The translations under genes and the position numbers were made by a program. Positions 1 through 5,380 of a stretch of DNA of 7,355 nucleotides are shown one piece after another. This DNA is from an uncultured Akkermansia sp. (GTDB taxonomy: Bacteria > Verrucomicrobiota > Verrucomicrobiia > Verrucomicrobiales > Akkermansiaceae), in the NCBI GenBank assembly GCA_904501915.1, contig CAJGCV010000090.1:1-7355 (forward strand), given 5' to 3'. Below the pieces are notes generated by a model. It ran no database searches. It was not told the DNA's origin and worked only from the letters and a program-made list of their open reading frames with translations. The number at the start of each line of letters is the position of its first letter. Within the stretch, counting starts at the first letter, position 1.

Positions 1-2
1 AG

Positions 3-1403
3 AGCGAGAAGGAGGCGCACAAGAAGCTGGAGAAGATTGTGCTGGCTTACCGGTGCCTGGATTATTTGCCGGAGAATCCGACTGATGAGGATAGAGCGCT
101 GGCGCAGATAGGCAAGGAGCTGAAGGAGAGTGTGCCGTATGAGGATAAGCCGAAGACCGGGGAGGTGCGCTGGGTTAATGGCAGTTCGGTGGAGGCTAAG
201 GCTACGGTGCGCGGTGGTACTCTGCAGATGCTGCATGTATCGGAGATGGCGTATGTTTCCGCCCGCATGCCGCAACGCGCCAAGGAAATCAAGAATGGCG
301 CGCTGAACACAGTGGTGGCGGGGCGGTACATCATAAAAGAGAGTACGCATGAAGGTGGGCGCGCCGGCGATAATTATATGATGGTGCGCCAGGCGATGGC
401 CAACGAGGGAAAGCGTGAGCTTTCGCCGCTGGATTACCGATTCCATTTCTTTAACTGGACTGAGGAGGATGGCTACCGGCTGCCGGCGCGATTCTGGGAT
501 GAGTTGCCGGAGCCGGATGATAAGGCGGGCTGGGCTGAGCGTGAGGTGCTGGAGCGGTATTTTGAGAGTATTGTGCCGTTTGTGGGGCGGCTGAGCAGTG
601 AGCAGAAGGCGTGGTATGCCAGCCAGTATCGAGCTCTGGGCCCGGTGGGTATTCGCCAGGAGTTTCCAACCACGCCGGATGAGGCTTTTGATGCGGTGCC
701 GGAGGGTGCGATTTTCGCGCAGGAGATGAGCTGGCTGCAGTCGCAGGGACGCGTCGGTGTGGAGTTTGAGGTGCAGCGGCGCCGGCCGGTGTATGTTTCC
801 TGGGACTTAGGGCTTTCGGATTATACTTGCTTATGGTTGATTCAGGTGGGGAGTGATGGGAAGTTCTACTGCGTAGATTATTACGCCTGCAAGGGCCAGC
901 AGACTGACCATTATGTGGGGGTGGTGCGAGCATGGGAGGAGAGGGACGCTACGCGAGTAACGAAGCATTTTGTGCCGCATGATGCCCGGCACCAGCAGTG
1001 GGGTGCTCTGAGTGTGGAAGGGCAGCTGAAGGAGGCCGGGTTCAGTGTGAGGAGTCTGCCGGTGACGAGTTCGCTGCATACTTCGCTGCAGGCGTGCCGT
1101 GAGGTGCTGCTGAGCTGTGTGTTTCATGAGCGGACTCTGGAGCCGGTGCGGTGGAAGACTGAGGAGCTGCCGGGTGGTGTGCGCTCGCTGGAGAATTATC
1201 AGTGGGCTCCGGAGGGGGGGAATGCCAGGAAGCAGGAGCCTTTGCATGACCGGCATTCTCACGGTGCGGATGCGTTCCGCTATTTCTGTGAGGCGTTCAA
1301 GTTGGGGCTAGTGGGTCATGAGTTTTTTGCAGACGATGAGTCTGGCAGCTGGGGACGCGGAGCAGGCGTAGCTCTGGGTGCGGAGTGGCTGAGGAGTGGC
1401 TGA
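3..1403 (+). CDS. Phage terminase large subunit, 5' end missing (partial)
   Basis: ATPase and nuclease motor that pumps phage DNA into the prohead and cuts the concatemer. The frame is open to the left edge, so the true start and the Walker A part of the ATPase lie outside. The in-frame GTG at 39 is internal, not a credible start. Numbering from that GTG, a hydrophobic strand ending in Ser-Glu (LQMLHVSEMA, residues 62-71) fits Walker B plus the catalytic glutamate. The RNase H-like nuclease follows: YVSWDLGLSD with Asp256 and Asp261, then FVPHDARH with Asp315, then HSHGADAFRYF with Asp411, the classic closing motif of terminase nucleases. Both activities therefore look intact. About 466 codons are visible, and full-length relatives are usually 450-600 residues or more. 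The gene ends inside an 11-bp triple repeat. The next gene begins 68 bases later and encodes a head-tail adaptor, with no portal gene between. The family call is secure from the motifs; the subfamily is not. Confidence 0.93.
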   Translation, partial: SEKEAHKKLEKIVLAYRCLDYLPENPTDEDRALAQIGKELKESVPYEDKPKTGEVRWVNGSSVEAKATVRGGTLQMLHVSEMAYVSARMPQRAKEIKNGALNTVVAGRYIIKESTHEGGRAGDNYMMVRQAMANEGKRELSPLDYRFHFFNWTEEDGYRLPARFWDELPEPDDKAGWAEREVLERYFESIVPFVGRLSSEQKAWYASQYRALGPVGIRQEFPTTPDEAFDAVPEGAIFAQEMSWLQSQGRVGVEFEVQRRRPVYVSWDLGLSDYTCLWLIQVGSDGKFYCVDYYACKGQQTDHYVGVVRAWEERDATRVTKHFVPHDARHQQWGALSVEGQLKEAGFSVRSLPVTSSLHTSLQACREVLLSCVFHERTLEPVRWKTEELPGGVRSLENYQWAPEGGNARKQEPLHDRHSHGADAFRYFCEAFKLGLVGHEFFADDESGSWGRGAGVALGAEWLRSG

Positions 1404-1414
1404 GGAGTGGCTGA
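1382..1414 (+). repeat. Three perfect tandem copies of an 11-bp unit at the terminase stop
   Basis: The unit GGAGTGGCTGA occurs at 1382-1392, 1393-1403 and 1404-1414, followed by a decayed GGTGAG. Because 11 is not a multiple of 3, the TGA of each copy falls in a different reading frame (1390-1392, 1401-1403, 1412-1414). The middle copy supplies the real terminase stop. It probably arose by replication slippage, and reading the sequence with one or two copies still ends the protein within a few residues. The 57 bases from 1415 to 1471 hold no recognisable gene or hairpin. Confidence 0.9.
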
Positions 1415-1471
1415 GGTGAGTTGCGTATGCGGGAATAGGTTTTTCTGAGGTGTGCGTGGTATGCTTCACGT

Positions 1472-2026
1472 ATGGATAAGAGTGAAGTGTGTCAGATGGC
1501 TCTGCATGAGGTTGGCGAGCACGATTATGTGACCGGTACGCCCGGATACGATGCATGCGAGCTGTATTTCCGGCAGACTTTTTTGTTTCTGCTGAAGCGG
1601 CATGATTGGAGTTTTGCGCGTAAGCGTGTGTCTCTGGCGAAGGTGGATGCCGGGTGGGCGCTGCCGGAAGATTGCCTGAGTATTGTGGAGTTGTCCGGGT
1701 TGCGCCGATGGCGCAAGTATGGGGCGGTGATTGTGCCGGAGGTTGATGGCTTGGTGTCTGGAGAGGTGTGTGTGATTTATACTTCCAGCGAGCATGCCGC
1801 TATGGGGTATATTCCTGACGATATGCCGGATTTTGCCCAGGCGCTGATTTACCATCTTGCCGCTTCCATTATTGGTTGCGTGAGCGGCAATGAGATGAAA
1901 CGCCAGGAGTTGCTGGAGAAGGCCGAAGGTGTGCTGCGAGAGGCCATGCTGATGGATGCGAAGCAGGACGCGAGTAATGACCAGCATCCGCTTGATCTGA
2001 TTATGGAGAATTCGATAACTGCTTGA
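1472..2026 (+). CDS. Head-tail adaptor / tail tubular protein A-like (T7 gp11, P22 gp4 type)
   Basis: Predicted structural protein of 184 residues that would form the ring joining portal to tail. The layout matches the T7 gp11 / P22 gp4 type: an N-terminal helix with MALHEVGE (residues 9-16), then a helix leading into HDWSFARKR (44-52), which recalls the family's HPWNFARKR-like motif. Next come WALPEDCL (62-69), a strand ending VCVIYTS (99-105), and a C-terminal helical part beginning PDDMPDFAQALIYHLAA (115-131). The length is near the family norm. ATG 1472 is the first usable start, since the frame is closed by TAG at 1436 and has no ATG, GTG or TTG between. No good ribosome binding site is present; CTGAGG lies over 20 bases upstream. 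It follows the terminase directly and ends four bases before the next start, so it is probably translated from the same late message. The match is from memory of family motifs, not an alignment. Confidence 0.75.
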   Translation: MDKSEVCQMALHEVGEHDYVTGTPGYDACELYFRQTFLFLLKRHDWSFARKRVSLAKVDAGWALPEDCLSIVELSGLRRWRKYGAVIVPEVDGLVSGEVCVIYTSSEHAAMGYIPDDMPDFAQALIYHLAASIIGCVSGNEMKRQELLEKAEGVLREAMLMDAKQDASNDQHPLDLIMENSITA

Positions 2027-2030
2027 TGAA

Positions 2031-2711
2031 ATGGGAGAGGTTTTTGGTAATCTTGGGATGGCCGCGAGCCATAAGGCGAACGCCCGTGTATCCCAGGCGA
2101 ACGCCCGCGTGGCGAGAGCGCAAGGTGAGGCCGACCGGGCTAAGGCGTATGGCCAGGCTGCGCGCCTGGAATTGGAGAATAAGGTGGCGGGTGAGCAGGC
2201 TGCTGAGAATATGAGCCGTCTGCGTAAGATTCAACGCCAGGCCGGTGCTGCTGTGCAGGCGGCGCGAGCTGCCAGCGGTTTCACTACGGAGGGCAGCGGA
2301 AGCCAGGCTGAGGTGAGTGTGCTGGCCCGGTTTGAGCAGGAGGCGCAGGATATGGTGACTTCCCGCAGCAATCAGGATGTTTCTGCCCGGTTCGGAGCTA
2401 CGATGCTGCGGCGGAGCGGTGAACTGGCCATGATGGGGGCTGAGGCTTCGGCTGTGTACAGCGAAGATCAGGCGCGTGTGCACAAGATGTATGCTCACAA
2501 TGCACAGAAGGGTGCTCTGGTAACGGCGGCGCTTTCTGCTGCAGGAGGTCTGATTGGTGGCTCGGCGGGGGCGCAGGTTGGTGCTGGGCTGGCCAGCGTT
2601 TATTCTGCCGGGTTGCCGGGCACGCTGGAGAGCCAGGGTGGAAGAAACGAACAGGCTGAGAAAGACCTGGCTGCTGTCATTGCTAAGGGAGTGGATTCAT
2701 GGCTGAAATAA
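2031..2711 (+). CDS. Internal virion (ejection) protein, T7 gp14-like
   Basis: Predicted 226-residue virion protein thought to sit inside the capsid and be ejected into the host envelope. T7 gp14 is placed in the outer membrane. Residues 12-80 are a charged, Ala/Gln-rich helix with heptad spacing (KANARVS, QANARVA, RAQGEAD from residue 15). A turn with GFTTEGSGS (83-91) corresponds in place and character to the ESMLEGSS turn of T7 gp14. A second long helix follows (92-160), then a Gly/Ala-rich hydrophobic stretch (161-190) that could insert in a membrane. No signal peptide is seen, as expected for a packaged protein. T7 gp14 is 196 residues and P22 gp7 is about 229, so the size suits either. 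ATG 2031 lies four bases after the upstream stop; the nearer ATG at 2026 is in another frame with only a short product. The assignment rests on architecture and position, with low sequence identity. Confidence 0.6.
   Translation: MGEVFGNLGMAASHKANARVSQANARVARAQGEADRAKAYGQAARLELENKVAGEQAAENMSRLRKIQRQAGAAVQAARAASGFTTEGSGSQAEVSVLARFEQEAQDMVTSRSNQDVSARFGATMLRRSGELAMMGAEASAVYSEDQARVHKMYAHNAQKGALVTAALSAAGGLIGGSAGAQVGAGLASVYSAGLPGTLESQGGRNEQAEKDLAAVIAKGVDSWLK
2074..2110 (+). repeat. 21-bp-period direct repeat encoding two heptads
   Basis: The 16-base words AGGCGAACGCCCGTGT (2074-2089) and AGGCGAACGCCCGCGT (2095-2110) differ at one base and are spaced exactly 21 bases apart. They encode successive seven-residue units containing ANARV. 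The repeat lies wholly inside the gp14-like gene, keeps frame, and looks like a recent heptad duplication in a coiled-coil helix. Confidence 0.8.
2685..2691 (+). promoter_or_regulatory. Shine-Dalgarno-like site for the 122-residue gene
   Basis: AAGGGAG ends seven bases before ATG 2699 and is the clearest ribosome binding site in the window. It lies within the last codons of the gp14-like gene. It supports the 2699 start and the 13-base gene overlap that this start implies. Confidence 0.5.
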
Positions 2712-3067
2712 CGGGTAACGCGGTTATTGATGGGGCTCGCCTGCTGGATGAGGTGGAGGGCGAAGGCATCGCTGAGACGTGGCTGAATCTCTGCCTGAGT
2801 CAGGGCGGGTGGGTAGTGGCTATGCCGTGGGTGTTTATCATGGCGTATCCTCGTCCGGAGGATGAGCGGGAGCTTTATGTGGCGTATGCGTATGGGGACC
2901 TCAGTGGCCTGGCCTGGGCTGCCAGGATGACTTTTGCCTCCGGCCGTTTTGACCGGCTGAGTTTCCGGCGTGGTTTCGGGAGCGGTCAGGAGGAGGAGGA
3001 GCGGCGTGTCTACGATTATGCTGAGTTCATGAACAGGATGGAACGTTTGGCGCGGCGGGCAAAATGA
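2699..3067 (+). CDS. Small phage protein, first of a paralogous pair; possibly T7 gp13-like
   Basis: Unrecognised 122-residue acidic protein. Visible features are a helix to about residue 33, GGWVVAMPWVFIMAY (36-50), strand-like LYVAYAYGDL (59-68), FDRLSFRRGF (84-93), an EEEE patch (98-101) and RRVYDYAEF (102-110). A basic amphipathic tail ends ERLARRAK. Aligned by eye, GG, V-x-x-A-x-GDL, AR, an Arg about 24 residues after the GDL Asp, and R-x-YD recur in the same order in the next gene, so I infer a tandem duplication. The strand and helix order with a late R-x-Y-D recalls the GNAT-like T7 gp13 internal virion protein. That is a weak fold-level impression, and no acetyl-CoA loop is evident. 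The ATG overlaps the previous gene by 13 bases and has a good Shine-Dalgarno site. The stop overlaps the next start as ATGA. An assembly or ejection accessory role is guessed from its place in the cluster. Confidence 0.85.
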   Translation: MAEITGNAVIDGARLLDEVEGEGIAETWLNLCLSQGGWVVAMPWVFIMAYPRPEDERELYVAYAYGDLSGLAWAARMTFASGRFDRLSFRRGFGSGQEEEERRVYDYAEFMNRMERLARRAK

Positions 3068-3354
3068 ATGCGACTGAACAGGCTTATGCCTTGCTGGGCG
3101 GAGAAGGTTATGAGGCAATGTGCCTGGAGGTGCTTTGCACGGGCGGCACGATGGTGCAGGATGATGCGTTTATGCTTTGTTTCCGGGTGGAGGATGGCGT
3201 GGCGCATGTTTTGTTTGCCTGCGGTGATTTGAGGAAGATTCTGCGTTTTGCCAGGGCTAACAAGGGTGTTTTTGGTTATGAGCGTGCGTGCTGGGTGCGT
3301 AGCCTGGTGGGTAAGCATTCGGATATGAGATTTTACGATATTGACAGGTTATGA
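3064..3354 (+). CDS. Small phage protein, second of a paralogous pair; possibly T7 gp13-like
   Basis: Unrecognised 96-residue protein. An N-terminal helix leads to LCTGGTMVQDDAFMLCF (24-40), then VAHVLFACGDLRKILRFAR (46-64), FGYERACWVRS (70-80) and the closing MRFYDIDRL (88-96). The spacings GG to GDL (27 versus 30) and GDL to the R-x-YD motif are close to those of the preceding protein. This copy lacks that protein's long N-terminus, its EEEE patch and its basic tail. It has four cysteines in the first 60 residues but no metal-site spacing I would trust. The start overlaps the upstream stop (ATGA, 3064-3067), and its own stop overlaps the next start the same way (3351-3354). There is no convincing ribosome binding site, so translation by coupling is likely. 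A T7 gp13-like role is a weak guess. Confidence 0.85.
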   Translation: MNATEQAYALLGGEGYEAMCLEVLCTGGTMVQDDAFMLCFRVEDGVAHVLFACGDLRKILRFARANKGVFGYERACWVRSLVGKHSDMRFYDIDRL

Positions 3355-5360
3355 ATGATGGATATTACAACGGGGCGGGACTGAATATCAGCCAGGCTGC
3401 ACATGGTGATTTGCGCGTGCGGCAGGTGGAATATGATGGTTCGGCGGTGCAGCGTGCTGTGATGAGTGGAGCAGATGCTCAGCAGGGTGTTGTAAGTGAA
3501 GCTCAGCGGCTCATGGATTACGAGGCCGGTGCTGAGGCTATGCGAAAGCTGCGAGAGGCGAGAGGGAGGTATGAGCAGAAGTTGCGGGAGGGGCTTTCGG
3601 CTGCGCCTGGAACTAAGCTGAGTTTGCTGCGAGCAGATGGTGAGGTGGATGAGGAGAAACTGGAGGCGATGGCCTACCGCGCCCAGGATGAGGTGGATAA
3701 GATTCGGCCTAAGTTCTGGAGCGCGCAGCGCCTGGCGAAGTATGAGCAGCAGTATGCTGATTTTGAGAGTGAGACCCGCCGCCACGTGGAAGGGCTGGTG
3801 AAACAGCATCAGCTTCACGGCATCCGGCGGGCCGGTGAGGCCGCGCTGGAGGAGGCTGAGAAGCTGGGCGATGCCCGCGGCTACCAGTATGAGCTGGCCA
3901 ATCAGGTGGATGCCGGCCTACTGATGGAGCGTGAGGCGCACGTGAAGATGCTGGAGTTTAATGAAAGACAGCACGCAAAGATGCAGGATGAGGGGTACAA
4001 GGTGCTGATGAATGAGGCGGTGAATGACCCCACCGGCGTGATGCTGCGTATGGGCCGCGGCCAGTATGCGGATATGGATGCGGTGCGCCTGGAGAGGGTG
4101 TATGCGCTGGCTCATCGGGCTGCGGCTATGCGCGCGGAGCAGGAGGATTTTACGGAGAAGGAGAAGCAGGCGATTGCCCAGGGCCAGGTGGTGAAGCCGC
4201 GTTTCAAGGTTCGCAATGGCGCTACGGAGCAGGAGTACAAGTGGCGTGAGCATTATAACCGGGAGGGGACTTATGGGAAGTTTACCGGTGAGATTCGTGA
4301 GGCTTTTGACGCGGAGGTGGCGGCGTGCCCGGTGCCGCAGGATGAGGAAGAGGCGGAGATGTGGGTGGGCTACATGGTGAAGAAGTGGAGCGACCCGCAG
4401 ACCGGCTACGGCCTGAATGAGTACACGGTGCGCCTGCGCTGCCGCCAGCAGGCCCAGACCTGGCTTGGAGCCGTGGAGCAGGAGGGGCAGATGCGATTCA
4501 GCACGGATGCGTTCCTGAACTCCCTGACGGATGAGCAGATTGCACCCTGGGCAGCGGGAATGGCGGCGTATCGCAAGGCTGAGTTTAAGGATGATGCTGA
4601 ACTGAATGCAGAGGCTGCCACCCTGCTGGGAGACCGCAAGGCGGCTATTCTGCACGATGTGAGGAATGCCATGGCCCGCTGGAGTGCGGCTAACCCGAAT
4701 GCAAGTTATAGCCAGGCTTATGAGAAGTGCATGGGGTATCTCCTGACTTATTCCGAACAACATGACACGGAGATTGATATGAATGTGGCATCATCCTGGG
4801 ATGATGCGGACGCAGAAGAAAAATTTGAGTCTGCTGCCCGCGATGCTGCGGAGAACCAGCGCGGGCGGATTGAAGCTGATGGAGCAGCCGCTGTGTTTAC
4901 TGAGCAGAGTGGGGTCAGTGGAAAGGAATCACAATGGAAACGGTATGCTGAATACAAGGCGCAGCAAAGACCGGTGGTGGTTCAGGAACGCTCCAAGGCT
5001 GATATGGAGCGGCTGTACGGCGTGAGTAAGGTGGAGTCTGATGAGGAGGCTCTGTATGTGACGCAGGAGCAGTATGATAAGCTGGTGAAGAAGTTTGGTG
5101 AAAATCCTGTGGCGCATGTGACGCTGCCGGGGAGCCGTGCTTATTTGCCGGTGCCGGTGCGCGTGGGTGAGGTGGATGGCTTTGCTTTGTCAGATGTGGC
5201 GATGGTGCGGCTGAATAACACGCATGCGAAACGCGCCAGTATCCGCTTTGCTGCCGGCGAAAAGAAGGATAAGAAGAAAGCGGATGATGCCTTGCCTCCT
5301 GATGTGCCGGATGACGGCCTGGTTCCGGTGGAGCAGAATGAACTTTTCCCTGAAGAATAA
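3351..5360 (+). CDS. Large helical virion protein, probable ejection protein (T7 gp15-like by position)
   Basis: Predicted 669-residue protein, nearly all helical and rich in Glu, Ala, Arg and Gln, with no signal peptide or membrane segment. It follows the gp14-like gene and two small genes and precedes a still larger gene, the same relative position as T7 gp15 (747 residues), which with gp16 forms the DNA conduit across the periplasm. Residues 1-35 are polar and Gly-rich. Charged, coiled-coil-like helices run from about 45 to 220. N225-D226-P227 opens a segment (VMLRMGRGQYADMDAVRLER) of a kind often seen in phage internal virion proteins. A Trp-rich part lies around 295-375. Near the end are a Lys patch (638-643, KKDKKK) and a Pro/acid tail ending FPEE. 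No catalytic motif is recognised. The start overlaps the preceding stop as ATGA. A generic minor structural protein is the alternative; the gp15 role is inferred from order and size. Confidence 0.9.
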   Translation: MNDGYYNGAGLNISQAAHGDLRVRQVEYDGSAVQRAVMSGADAQQGVVSEAQRLMDYEAGAEAMRKLREARGRYEQKLREGLSAAPGTKLSLLRADGEVDEEKLEAMAYRAQDEVDKIRPKFWSAQRLAKYEQQYADFESETRRHVEGLVKQHQLHGIRRAGEAALEEAEKLGDARGYQYELANQVDAGLLMEREAHVKMLEFNERQHAKMQDEGYKVLMNEAVNDPTGVMLRMGRGQYADMDAVRLERVYALAHRAAAMRAEQEDFTEKEKQAIAQGQVVKPRFKVRNGATEQEYKWREHYNREGTYGKFTGEIREAFDAEVAACPVPQDEEEAEMWVGYMVKKWSDPQTGYGLNEYTVRLRCRQQAQTWLGAVEQEGQMRFSTDAFLNSLTDEQIAPWAAGMAAYRKAEFKDDAELNAEAATLLGDRKAAILHDVRNAMARWSAANPNASYSQAYEKCMGYLLTYSEQHDTEIDMNVASSWDDADAEEKFESAARDAAENQRGRIEADGAAAVFTEQSGVSGKESQWKRYAEYKAQQRPVVVQERSKADMERLYGVSKVESDEEALYVTQEQYDKLVKKFGENPVAHVTLPGSRAYLPVPVRVGEVDGFALSDVAMVRLNNTHAKRASIRFAAGEKKDKKKADDALPPDVPDDGLVPVEQNELFPEE

Positions 5361-5380
5361 TTAAACGGTTTTTTATTGAT

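Noticed and set aside
451..933. 160-codon Pro/Ser/His-rich open frame on the - strand
   Set aside because: It overlaps the terminase, whose frame here carries recognisable nuclease motifs. The Pro/His/Ser bias is an antisense artefact.
39..1403. GTG at 39 as the terminase start
   Set aside because: The same frame is open to the window edge (SEKEAHKKLEKI precedes it), and a start here would lose the Walker A part of the ATPase. The gene is simply cut by the window.
3918..4763. 281-codon open frame on the - strand
   Set aside because: It is antisense to the 669-residue protein, has shadow-like His/Leu/Arg composition, and has no promoter or ribosome binding site. The + strand frame shows normal coding character throughout.
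4814..4828. A-run followed by TTT as a ribosomal slippery site
   Set aside because: The bases do not fit an X XXY YYZ heptamer in the reading frame, and the gene continues in frame for more than 500 bases with no alternative partner frame.
5361..5380. T-run between the two large genes as a terminator
   Set aside because: GGTTTTTT is not preceded by a stem; the only inverted bases (AAAC/GTTT) would leave a one-base loop. A stop here would also cut off a gene that appears to belong to the same late operon.
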